Below are positions 1-12,755 of a stretch of DNA of 64,000 nt, one piece after another. The stretch is taken from positions 124,001-188,000 of the forward strand of contig VXAI01000243.1 in NCBI GenBank assembly GCA_013399305.1, given 5' to 3'. The position numbers and the translations under genes were made by a program. The DNA is from Rostratula benghalensis (lineage: Eukaryota > Chordata > Aves > Charadriiformes > Rostratulidae). Under the pieces are notes generated by a model that worked only from the letters and a program-made list of their open reading frames with translations, was not told the origin of the DNA and made no database searches. Within the stretch, counting starts at the first letter, position 1; the number at the start of each line of letters is the position of its first letter.

Positions 1-3000
1 GAGAAAGTGCTTGCACACTCAAGTAAGTGTTGAATTGCACCTTGAACCTTGATGAAGCTACTCAGTCTTACATTCTTTGTGGTAATAAATTAATGTTTTC
101 TGATCTTTAGAATATGCTCAGTGTTGCATATCTCTCTTTTTTTCTTTTTCTCTACTCACTTCTGTGATAGCACTACATAGAAGAAAACATGCGAAGTGTA
201 AGATGTGTGTTTTCTCAGGCGGTTTTTTTTTCCTGATCCTGAAGGTTTCTAATGAAAGTTGTCTCTCCCACAATTTAACAGAGAGTTGTGTGAGTGTTGT
301 CCCTTTGTTCTCTTAACATCGCATTATACAAAATCAGCGAGTCTACCTTAAACATCAGGCAGCCATTTGGTCTTGTCCCTTGTTAAAGGGCAGAACCAAT
401 CTATTTACAATATTGGTGGCAGTGGCCTGGTTTTGGAGGCCTGTGAGGATTACCCTAATGATGGCAGTACGGCCTCCCAGGCGGTCAGTCCCAGCATTAG
501 TTTCTTAACATGAAGTATTTTTGAATTGAACATTTTAGTTTGGGCTTCTTAGCATCTTCTGTTGCCAGATGGTTCCCCCCAGTCTCCAAGTTAGGTAGCT
601 GGTCAATAGTTTCCTTATCTTTCTTCTCATAAATTGTAGTTGATTTTCCTTCATACTTCTTAATATTCATATGGCAGTTTGGAACATGATTGTCTTCATT
701 GTGCCTCTGGTGCTTTACTGTTTTTCTGTCTGTCTTTTCAATAACCTGATTTATTTCCAATTTCTCCAAGTGGATGTATTACTATGATGGTTGTTTTTGC
801 ACTTGCGCCTGTTTCCTTTGAGATTTCCTTTAGTGTGAGGAGCCTACTGACTTGCTTCCTTTTCTTGCTTTTCTTGTCTTCCAGAATGTTTTATGTATTA
901 ACTGTCTACATTTATCAAATTCTGTCTATAAATTGGGGAGGGGGGGGGGAAGAGGGAGAAGAGATTTCTATTCTCCCTTACTCCTCTTTGGAGTTCCATG
1001 AACTCTTGTCTTGATTTGCTTGTGTCTTCCCAGGTTTTTTCCCAGAATTTGTCTGCTAAACTAAAACATCCTCACAGGAGGTTGTGTGCTTGCATGACTT
1101 GCAGAAGAGCTCTCACCAGTTTGTTGTTGTTCTCCAGCTCCATAGTATCATCCATCAAGTTTCCCCTTTCATCACAAACTAGATACTTTCAACATATCTG
1201 CCTCCATCCTGTGCCTCGTCGGGCATGTACGGATGCCCTTGATAAAGCTATCAGTGTGCACAATCCCGCCTTCGTTACTAAGCTGTGTTCTCTTATATTG
1301 AGCAATGTGGATTAGCTCATTGAATGGTGACATGTGGAAATGACACAGCCTGGAGTATAACAAAGTTTAGAGCACATCAGTTAGTGGGAAGGCTGCTTTC
1401 GGTGATTCTGACAATGGTTGGTGCCATTAAAACAGTGCACTGCTTTAATGATAAACTTCTAACTTCTCTTTCTCCAGATGCTTCTAGTTTGAAACAGTGT
1501 TATGTGAGGGATCAGCATGATGTGAAGACGTAGCGTGATTCCAAATAAGACGGAGCAGGCTTTACGTTAAAAAATATAAATGTTAAACTTTCTAGAATTT
1601 AGGAACAATAGCTTGTTCACTTGTGTAAAATGAAAAGGAAAGCACTGCCATTGCAACTTTGCTTTGTGTGGAGTACTTTCTGGGTGTGCTGTAGCTTGGA
1701 AATCCTGGGAACTGAAGTGAAAGCATTCTGGTTTTACAAAAGGATGAGTATGCTGCCTTAGCAAAGTGTCTGATCCTACAGCCCTGAGTGTCAAGTAACA
1801 TCAGGGCTGTAGAGACTTTCTTCTCTTATCTGGTTATAAAAGACGGTAAGTTAAATAAATATCTATAATTAAAATGTCCATCTAAGTATCATTTTACCCC
1901 TCGGTTCATCAAGTTTAATCCTTTTCACTTAAAAATCCTACAAGTTGTTGGGTTGTTTGGTTTTTATTACTTGGAAGCTGTCCAGTGAAACCAAAGAAGT
2001 GTTTGCTTGTCTTTTGTAAAAGTTGGGAAATATTCTTGAACTGTTACCCTTCCTTTCCCCTGTTCTTCCCACCTTCCTCCCCTTTCTCTTCCATAACGAG
2101 GAAGCTAAACTTCTCATGCTGCTTCGGATGATAGCAGAAAAAAACCCAGTGTATTCATACTCCTTGCCTTCTCCCCCGCACCCCAACTGAAAGAATCCCT
2201 TCACTTTTTATTAAAAGTACCGGCAAATGACAAGCACCTTTTATCCAGTGCTGCTTTATATTAAAAGAGGCTATTTTTGACAGGACTTTCTATGTGGTGT
2301 CAGTGTAAGTTACAGGGATTGCTGACTCTTACTGCGATAGTGAACAAACTACTAAAGTAGCTTAGCTTGTGCACTTTTGCTTTTAGTCTAAATATTTTCA
2401 GTAACGTATAGCAAGCAGATCAGTAATTATTTTAGCTGATTTTGATTGTAAAACATTAATAAGATACAGGCTTAGCACAGGGCTAAGCATGTTGTGTAAG
2501 AGACTTTTGATACTTTCTTTCAATGTTTATATAGGTTTCTACCTTGTGACCTTCATATGAAATACTCCAATTCTCCAGAAATTGTAACAGATTAATGTTC
2601 AAGTTAAGTACAGGGTTGTCCTAGTTTCTTCATTAATGAAAACAGTGTAATAGTAGCTGAAGTGACACATTCTGGTCGGGTGACCCATACCCCTGTGCTT
2701 CTGTTGCACATTTTCTGGCTAGCCTGTAAGGTCAGTGTTGAGGGTGTTGGATACATGCAAGTATTTCAGTAGTCTGTCAAGGAGACAGAATGTATATAAA
2801 TGCCCCTTTTGATGACAGCAGTTGTATATAAATGAAGCAATATTAGTTTAAACTCCTACTGTGTTGCAACTAAAAGGAGGGAAGAACAATATATATGATC
2901 AGCAGGCTTTTGAGAAGTAGTGCCTCACAACCCGTATAGCAAATAACTGAAACAGTTGTCTGCTATTTAGATTAGAGCAGGGCAAGACTTTTCAATTAAT

Positions 3001-4289
3001 AGTAAATTAGGCAATGACTGGGTGGAAAGTTTATAGGCCTCATGTTCCTTGTGAGTTTGCTGTGGCACCTGTAAATAGCTTCAGATGGAAATATTTTTTC
3101 AGTGTCTGGCTCACAAACAAAAAAAGCAATCACAAAATACAGAACCTTATGAAAGAAGAATGATTAGGGTATTTACAGATGCCTCTGGATAGCTTGACAG
3201 ATCTTCCAGCTACTGAGTATTTGGGGTGCTCTGCATCACTCCTGTTACTAACACCGTTAGTAGGGTATGTCAGAGGTTCCTGGCACCACCACAAGAAGCT
3301 GGAGAAGCCATCAGACAAGTACATTTCCAAGTCTCTTGGCTCAAGAGGGTTTACTCCCAAGCTCAGAGCTGTTTTGCTTTTTACTAAGATGCTTCGCCCC
3401 AAATTGAGTAAGAGAACTACTTGAAGCTGATTACTAGAGCCCTCCCAGGAAAGAGCCGCATCTGTTTTGGTGAATATTTTTTTGGCTTTGTTTTTTGAAC
3501 ACAAATGATTAAAAAAACCCCAAACCACACCAACCTAACTTCCATACTAGATTGAAAGGGAGCCAGAGTCAGAAAGGTCAGTGCACTCAACCCCAGAGTG
3601 CTCTTCCACTCCTGTGGGATATATATTTCTTTAAGCAAAAAGAGGACTGGGATCTCCAGTATGTGATGCAGATCCTTGTGGTATGTAGTTGGATATAAAG
3701 GGACTCCGAGCATCATGTCATCATGTCTGCTGCCTTTTCTGCTTTTTACCAAAGTTTTTCTATTCTGTTATTCTCTTTCGCTTTCTTTCAAGTGCTTGGA
3801 GATGCAAATTCTCATTTTAGGTCTAACATTTTATTGCTCAAAAAAACACCTCTTTTTTATTCTAAGAAAAACAGGTAACAGATGAAAATAAGGAATTTCT
3901 TTTTTCCTTTTAGCTGAAAATATATGTATTTCCTTGGCCGTTCTTGACATAGATCTCTGTGTAGCTTGGCAGATAGCCTCAGATCTCAGATTTGCAGTTA
4001 GGTTAGATGGCAGTTTCCTGTGTGGGTTATTACTGGCTTTAAAACACAAGAAAAACATTGCAGATCTGCAGAAAATAGGCAAACAGCTGAAACCAAGGAT
4101 GCCAATAAAAAGCACAAGAACATAACTATAAAGAAGCAAATCCTTTTCTCTGCATAGCTTGTCTAGGTTCTACGAGGGAGTTTCCTATTGTTTTTGTTTA
4201 GCCTAAGATGAGAAGTGCTCTGTAAAGTAAAAAAGGTAGAAGTCATTGTTTGTAGTTCACAGATGGAAGCATTAATACAGGCATGAAAC

Positions 4290-4630
4290 CTTCCTCTGTG
4301 GTTCTACGTACAGTTCTAGACACTGATGTTCAAGAAGGCGAATTTAAACTGGAAAAAAGTATAGAGAAGATCTGTGATGGTTAGAAAGGAAAGATCCCCT
4401 TTGAGAGGAATCTGAATGAATACAACCCATTTAGCTCAGAAAAGTGAAGTCTGAAGAGTCATATGAATTCTTTCTATAAATACTTTGGGGAATAATAACC
4501 AGGAAGGGAAGAGAACTATTTAAACTAAAGGACAATGTTGGCACAAGAATAGCTAGGTCCAAGCTGACTGTGAAAACATTTCATCAGGAAATCAGAATCT
4601 GTTTCCAGAGGTTCTGAACTTCAGTCAGTT
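4290..4630 (+). mobile_element. Old CR1/L3-like LINE fragment
   Basis: The stretch resembles the end of the reverse-transcriptase frame and the start of the 3' UTR of an ancient amniote CR1. It reads through diverged versions of 'FKLEK', a glutamate-rich segment, 'FYKYF' and then the untranslated part that in complete copies runs toward a 'fixed-up the last residues' block near 4600. Many substitutions and several stops make it long dead. It is more diverged than the CR1 copies at 44 kb and 54 kb, so it probably predates the avian radiation. Borders are approximate. Confidence 0.6.
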
Positions 4631-5553
4631 TTTGAGGCAACCTTATAATTTTTTATTTTGGGGGTTTTGTCCACGTTATTTCTAGTAATTATTAACATGC
4701 AGAATGTGGATAATTTACAAGCAGAATTATGTAATTATTCCATAAGACAGGAGGAACCCTGAAGGCCCCATTCAGCCTTATTTCTCAAATCTTAAGATTT
4801 AGAATCCTCTTGGGTCATTGACTGCTCTGAACCTTTGGTCCATATTACACTTCGACGACATCTGTGATGTTAATTAAGAAAAGTAATTCTGTTTGGTGGG
4901 CTTATATTTTCTGTGTAGACATACTGATACCTTTAGTGGATCCTGAGGAACAGGGAGGCAAATGTTGGGGAGTGCAGAAGTTGAGATGTTGGAAAAGCAC
5001 CTGTAGTCAGATTTTGTGATGTATAGCCACAAGTGGTGGTTTGTTTACCCAATGGACAGGTTTAAATTTAGTCCAATTGGTATGTTTATACTGCTACCAC
5101 CATCAGTACAAAAATATACATATATAAACTTTACTTCTTCTGTTGATACTCATTGATGAGGACTTTCAGAGGGTATGCAAATGTTTCAGTAATCTATTTG
5201 ATATTTGGTGATGGTTGCTGGACATGTTCTATTGTCCTTTTAAAGTAGCAGTAACAGCGCATCCTAGAAAGAATTCCATTTTGACAAGAAAGTAAATGCA
5301 TAGATGTTTCCATGAAATATAGCCCTCCACTAAGTGTATTACAGCTAATAAATCTTATAATCCAAAAACAAAGCTCAATAGGATAATAGTAAAGTCCAGT
5401 TTGAATCTTATTCAGGCTCATTTCTGTGAAAGGGGAGAAATTGTCTTCAATGCCATTGCAATTTAATAATTTTGATACCATTTAAGGAAACTGGGATTCC
5501 TTTCTTGAAAATGCTGCTAAAAATGCTACCTGTTGATCTGAACAGAGAGTGGC

Positions 5554-5633
5554 NNNNNNNNNNNNNNNNNNNNNNNNNNNNNNNNNNNNNNNNNNNNNNN
5601 NNNNNNNNNNNNNNNNNNNNNNNNNNNNNNNNN
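5554..5633. other. Assembly gap (80 N)
   Basis: There are 80 unknown bases. The right flank begins with a G run (5634-5639), so a GC-rich or G-rich sequence that sequenced poorly is likely. Open frames that cross this gap are artefacts. Confidence 0.99.
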
Positions 5634-7490
5634 GGGGGGAGTAGGGTGGCCAAAAAGAAATAAAAGGAAACCCAGATCTAAAAGAAGGTATGACTTCAGC
5701 TTCCTCTTCTATTCATCATCACTGAAAGAAGGGAACTTGTCTGGTTTATTCAAATACGGAGGAAGTCGCTTTACCAGCAGGCGATAACAATAGGTTTTGG
5801 AAAGCTGTGAGAGGATGGGATGCTGCTTTTCTGCCCTCGCATGATGAATACCTCGTGCCACACCAGGCAAAGCGAACAGGATGGAAGGAGAAAAGGAATA
5901 CGGGCTATTCCTTGAGTGTCTAAAACCACACACACCCCCTCTCTGTTATATACCCCCAGTATCCATCTCTGTTGCACTGTGCAGTGATTTGGGAAGTTGT
6001 GCAGTGACTGATCTTCTCACATAATAAAGCTGCCACCCTTAGTATATTTTAAGGATCTTGGCATAGTTTGAAAGACAGGTTCTGTTCCATGAAATAGAGA
6101 ACTTTGCAGATCATATTTGGTTTTACCTTCTTGATCTTCACAGCAGTGCCTCTGGACTGCATAGCTGTTTCCTACTCAGTGTCCTTTCTTATAAAGAAAA
6201 ACAAGATGAATTCAGTGTGATTTGTACATCTGAGGAGCAGTGCCTGATCAAACAGCTTTGGTGTGAAGTCAGCTGCACGTCCTTAAATGTGTGTGTGGTG
6301 GTTGCAGGTGTGCTGAATATCAGATATGCACCTTGCTTCTGTCAGCTGTAGTGCAGTGTGGCTGTAGTCTTCCTATCAAGAATGATACAGATTTCTATCT
6401 GAATGGCCTGTGACTTTCCAGAAAAACTAACACCAGATTTACTTTGGGATTTAAGGGGAAGATGCTCCACAACTGGGGGTGGGACAGGGTTGCTTGGTCT
6501 GCAGAAATGTGAACCTGTTTGCGTTCAAAAATACTCTGTGTCAAGTTGTTTAATTGAAATGCTTTTAGTTTAGTTTAGTTTTCTAGTTTTAAGTTCAGCA
6601 GTAAGGGAAAGTGCACTCTTTTTTTGTGTAATGCACTTTGATTTGTCTTCTTTCTGGAAAAAGAGTAAATTTTATGTGCTTTTCTTCTCTGTACCTTCCT
6701 TTTCATCTCAGGATTAGAAATCTAATTTTTTAGATTTCAGAGACGTGTGTATCCAGGAGCCAAGCTCGGGCTTGTGTAGTTTTCTGGGGTTTTTTGTATT
6801 GATGCAGTGCTCTAGAACTGCAAGGACAACTTTGGTCCCAAAAAATTGTATGGCTTGTCTCTTTCCTGTTAACTTCATGTATAGATTGGCATAAAGTTGT
6901 TTGATAGTAGAAGTATTTGTAGCTGTCATACTCCTATAATTGAGACATGCTCAACTTACTAAATCTTTTGCTCTAAGCTTGGTCATTTTTGAGATTCTTA
7001 AATTCTGACTTGGAATTCATGGAGAAAATATCCTTTCCTCGGGCAGCTTTTTAAGTTTGGAGAGTTTTCCTGAATTTTCTTGTCTTCTGAGGATTTCTGG
7101 TAGTTTCTTGCCAGCAGTGTTACGGACAAAAGTATTTGTGCTCAGGTGGAGGGGTGGCTAGTGTCGTAGGGTAATGAGTTCTGTATATACAGGTGTCTAA
7201 GGCAAGTCTTTTCTCATCCACAGGAGAAGGCCAATCAAGCCCTTTCATTATGTCCATTAACCCTTCTAGTAATCTTATTTTCTATTTTATCACATGAGCA
7301 ATGTTTCTAGAGCAGTCAAAAGAATTGCAAAGGACACTTCTAAATACTATAACCTGCTCAGATGCAGTTGTTTTAGAGAGATGCCCCCCATTGCCCGAAA
7401 TGGAGGGGCACTGTTGCTGATATTTCACGCAGCCTGTCAATATTGCTTCTGTGATCATGTCTTTTTTTTTTTTTTTTTTCCCTTCCCTAA

Positions 7491-7607
<117 letters not shown>

Positions 7608-8946
7608 TAAGATTTTGTTTTCTGTAGCCTTGACTTACATATTTAAATAGTCTACTGAGGAGATGATAGGTGTGCTTTGGTTTGTTTTGGGTTTTTTTAC
7701 TCTGTACTGATCAATGAAAACTTGTATCTCCTTTTGATGTTAAATGTATTGCCTGGTTGTTTGACTACTGGTGTCATGAGGCTATGGTTTCAGTTCAAAA
7801 CCGTAACTTCAGCCTTTTTTTTTTTTTTTATTGGTCTGGAAAACTATTCTCTAGTAGCTTATTGTAACTGACTATAATAGTATTTTTTCCAGTGTTCAGA
7901 CAAATTTTAGCCTTAATAGTTAATGTCAGGGCAGAAGACCAGAAAGTCAGGTTTGGGGATTATCCTATTCACACTTCTAAAACAGCAGGTATTCTCACCT
8001 CTTCTCCATCAGGTGCTTCCAATCAGCTGCAGTTATTTTAATGCTACAAATTTCCATTACATGTTACTCTTCAGATACATCCCAGCCCCTGAGTGGGAAG
8101 CTTCTGGATGAGGGAGGTAAGTGATGATAATCCTTCACTCCCTGGCAGCATAATCCTTCATTTTTTTTGATCTACACCTAAATTCATTCACCTTAATATT
8201 GTTCCATTTCCTTTGCATAGAGTGAAAACTAATAAGTTTATCACTAGAGCTAGTAGTAAGCTTTCTACTTATTTTTCTAAGAAATTTCTTAAGTTTATTT
8301 TCTGGAGAATCAATGGAATACTGTTCCACTCAGTTACAATGGACTGTTTATAGTGCTTTAAAATAGAAACTACATTCTAGCATGTGTAGACCTCTAAAAT
8401 TGTCATAACATGAAGTAATTGATGCCTCCAGATCACTTTAGATTTGAGGCTTGTCTCCATTGCAGGATCTTGCTCTTTGCTGTCAAAATGCCTTGTCCAT
8501 CCCAGTATTAAGTAGTATTAAAATGGGACGTGTTCTTTCTTACATGTCTGTCTTAACACTAGTTTGTTGCAAGCTGAAGTTCATTTCACGCTTCTCTCTG
8601 CTCAGCTTGAAGAAACCAACTGCTCATCTCCTGGAGTCCTTCTGAAAGCCCTAGTTACCTTTATTGTGTTGGTTTTATTTATTTTGTGGTCTAGAATGTT
8701 TGTGTCCTTTAAAACCTCAGCAATCAAAATGGTTGATGAGAACAAGCTTATAATAAAATTCAAACTAATTTCTGTGTTGAAGGTTAAAAGCCTTAAAATC
8801 TTAACCATTAGTGAGCCAGACCGGAGGAAAAGCAACTTGTCCCCCGCACTGGAGAGCACTTCAAGTGTACACTTTATAGTGCCTGATCAAGAACAATGAG
8901 CTTGTACAGAAAATTACCCTCTAAGACTGGGAAAAAGGTGATAGCC

Positions 8947-8967
8947 AAAAAAAAAAAAAAAAAAAAA
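8947..8967. repeat. Poly(A) run, 21 bases
   Basis: An uninterrupted run of 21 A is followed by GTTGTTGTTG. No recognisable retroposed gene lies upstream, so it is listed only as a homopolymer. Confidence 0.95.
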
Positions 8968-11900
8968 GTTGTTGTTGCTCATAGATTTTTTCATCTCACA
9001 AATCAAATAGCGCTGTACTCATGCATATCTTCAGAAGGGTTATAAGATTTCTGTCAGAGCATTCTAACTCTGAAAGCTGAAGTCAAAATCTATGAAAAAT
9101 GATGCAAATTAAAGGGAATGAAATATTTTGAATGCAGTCTTTAAACAATGGCCATGTGCTATGGAAGTTCATACGAGGCTATTCAGAGGACAGGTAATTC
9201 AGCAAACTTCAGTATTAGGGAAATGGAACTCTGTAACAATCTATTTTTCAAAAATCTTTGTGAGATCATAAGTAGTTTTTTTTTTTAAAAAAAAAAAACA
9301 CAACTTAGTAACATATTGAATTTTACCACCTTTTACAGGGAAACCTTTTTGTGTTTATGCTACCACAAATGAGTGTTTTCTCTTGTCTAAAAAAACCCTA
9401 GAACAATAACAAAAAAAAAAAAAAACCACCAACGAAACCACAGCCAAAAACCCCACAACCAAAAAAACTCAACCTTCAGATATGAGCACTGAAATGTAAA
9501 GTTCATATCTGAATGTTGCAAAAAAATTGTTTCCTTCTACCAATTGTTACTTCAAAAGAAGAAAAAAAAAAAAGTGTTATCTGTGCTCAGTTTCCTTCGT
9601 GGGATTAAGTCTTTTCAGTCTTAACTACAGAGTTTCCAGAGGAGAGCATTGGAGGAATAAATGAAGCACCTTTGAAATGTCTGTGAGCTTTCAGAGCTTG
9701 GAGCTCCACAGGCCTCCTTAGGAGGGATCAGAAACTAGGACATCATAGCTGAATCCAGCAGTATGTGGGCAATAAGCACCTGCAGAAGCTGTAACAATTA
9801 CTGAAAGATAAGAAGAAAAAAAAAAAAACTTCAGGGAAGGTAAAAATTGATCAACAAAGTAGGTAGAATGAGAATGAACTCTTCAGAAAGTGGAACTTAA
9901 CCAAAATTTTCAGTTGACGATACAGGCAGATTCTACTTTTCATCAGTTGTTCTGAAGGTGTAGTGTGGATAAGCAGAACCAGGTTGTCTAGTTCATTCTT
10001 ATCTTTTTCAGCAACTTCTATGGAATAGTGGCCCAACTTTCAGTGAGTAAAATGGTACAGAAGAACAACTGTTCTTAAGTGGTGCTTAACGGTCAAAATA
10101 TTCTCAATTTCTTTCACAAATAATTTTCTTACAAATATGCTGAGTAGTGCTTAGGATCACAATATATCAAGTTTTCCTTAATTTTTGTAGTGGTCTCTAG
10201 TTGTACATTGTATACACTGGGTAGCATATACATCTGTATCTGCACACAATAATGTCATTTCTTTGAAATAGCATAATGATAGTTCATCTAGGAATCTGAA
10301 GTGAACAATCTCTTTCTTGGAACACCCACACTGCCCAACTTAAAAACCACCTTTTTGAGGCCTATAAACAAAAATGGTGATGATGTGTGACCAAGTGAGT
10401 TTCTCTTCCCCATTTTGAGCCCTGTAATTCGTTATGCTGCTACTGCCAGTATGTTCTAAACAGGAAATGTATGTAGAATGATTCATCATTAATTGGATGC
10501 ATCTGACTAAGTCATGAGGAGGGATGAGAATACACATAGTTAAAAATGCTGGTAATGTGTTCCTAATAAAATCTACTCCTTAGAATTCAGTTTTCTCTGC
10601 AGTTACATCAGTGGAACAAGGGGGAAAAGAGGTGTCTTATTAAAATTTTCTACAGAACTTTATGAAAAGAAAGGAACTTAGTTGAATAAAAATCTAACCT
10701 CATCCAAAATGTTTTACAATATTGAGTATGGTGTATTTATCATGGTCAAAATAGTTCTTTTGACTGAATGTGTTAATTGAATGTCCCATCTGAATGCATA
10801 AAAATCGACCTACCCAGATTATGAAAAATACTTTGTGTTTTTTACAGCTCCTTCAAGAAAATACACTGAACTAACTTGGAAGTAGGTTACCACAGAATTT
10901 CATAACAGGTTGATAAATTACTTTTTCATGTATTCTGTTCAGCAGTAAGACTTCAGTTTTGGCATGGAAGTTTTAAACTCCTGCTGTTACAATTGAGATA
11001 CTGAATGAAATTGTTTCAGTTACTCAGTTTAGTTGAGTTTTTCTACCCATCTCATCTAATTTGAAGTCATATTTTATGCCTGTTCAATATAAAAAGTATA
11101 GGTTTAAAACTTAAGTTATACACCTATCTTGTCAAGGCTAGAATATGTATCTGGGGAGGGAAATCGAGAAAAGACAGATAAAGGGAGAAGTTTTATGACA
11201 GAGCCTTCTGTCACAGAAGAAAACAGTGAAGAAAAATTGTAGAACTCCAAACCTTAAGTGGATTAGCATAAGGGCAGAAAATTGGATTTAAATTTTAAAA
11301 GAACATGTGACCCACATCTCTTCCCTAGCATAGGCCTGCCTCTTCTGACTAATGATATAATTGGTCTTTTTGTTGTGTGTTCTAATTACCACTCCACCTG
11401 AGAGAAATGTGACTGCTGTCAGACATTCAGCCTAGATGTGGTTGATCAAGAAAAGAAAACAAAGTGGGAAGCTTGGGATGAGAAGCACAAGACTGAGGGA
11501 AATGAAACTTGCCATCCAGCTTTCTCATAACTGCATTTGGGTGTTGATTCCGTATGAAAGCTTGGCTACCAGTGGCATCAACTATGGCTCTGTATTTGCC
11601 AGCAATTCCAAGAGCCTTAGTCCTTGTTTGTGCATATTGCCTGCCTGTTCTTTGTGAAGAACATTGGCCCTTTTCTCCTGTTCCACACAGTCAATGGTCC
11701 AACTGCAAGACTACAGGATGGCAAACTTATTTAAGGCATAAAATAGCAAAATACTGAATGGCTGATGACATTAATACTAATGTTGGCCGTATCTACTAAA
11801 GACTAAAGGCAAGTGTTTGTGCAGGCATGGCAACTTCCCTCTTGTGTTTAACTGAGCTTACTACTCTGTTTAATTCCTGTTTCTTTTTTCTAACCATAGA

Positions 11901-12733
11901 CTTGTTCAACCTTCCCTGTAATCAGCCCCTACAACTCAGTGCTAACTTCCCAACACCTTTACTCTCAGGCTGTGTTGCTCTGGGTTTAGATAGTCATTGC
12001 TGTTGATCCGGGGCAAAGCATGCTCGTGCATCTGACTGCAATTTTGAAACTGCAGAGTTGGGGGAATTATATATGGCTTTGATATATGTTGTGACCTTCA
12101 CTGTTCACAGAAGTTGTCGTCTGAATTAATTCCTGCAAATAGCATTTTATGTAATATTTCAGAGCACATAGTTCCTTCTGTGTTGCTCACTGATAATACT
12201 TTGCATGCTGTCTTATTTCGTAGCTTTTATTTATAGTAGACCACTGCTGAAAGTCAGCTTTTTTTAATTCTATTACTCCTCTGCATCTGGTGGCCACCTA
12301 TGAAAAATGCCTGATGATTGTGAGATGAAGCTTTACGCAACCACTTTCAAAATTAAACTCTGCAGAGAGCGATGTGCACTCTTAACAGCCTGAACTCACT
12401 ACTGTTACGTTATTCTTTTGTGTTTAAGGTGGTCTTTAAAGCCAGGAAGCATCATGTTGCTTCCTTCTTATTTGTACATTTCTATGTAAGCAGGTGTCTA
12501 CTGGTTGCCTCTTTTTGTTTTCCAAAATGATTCTGGTAAATATAAAGCTAAGGTATTATTAGCACCTTGATTTTTAAATGGTGATTGATTACCTTTAATG
12601 AAACTGACACAAAATTATTTTAACATACAGATATTTTGTATGGGCTCCTGTGTGTTGCCTGCCATGTCATCTGGTTAGAGATGAGACTTTACTGAAACTC
12701 AGAGATGGTCATATTTCTAAATTTCACCTAAGT

Positions 12734-12755
12734 AAAAAAAAAAAAAAAAAAAAAA
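12734..12755. repeat. Poly(A) run, 22 bases
   Basis: An uninterrupted run of 22 A in intron 2. I could not recognise an element attached to it. Confidence 0.95.

Noticed and set aside
5447..5663. Open frames on both strands that cross the N run.
   Set aside because: They exist only because unknown bases contain no stop codons.
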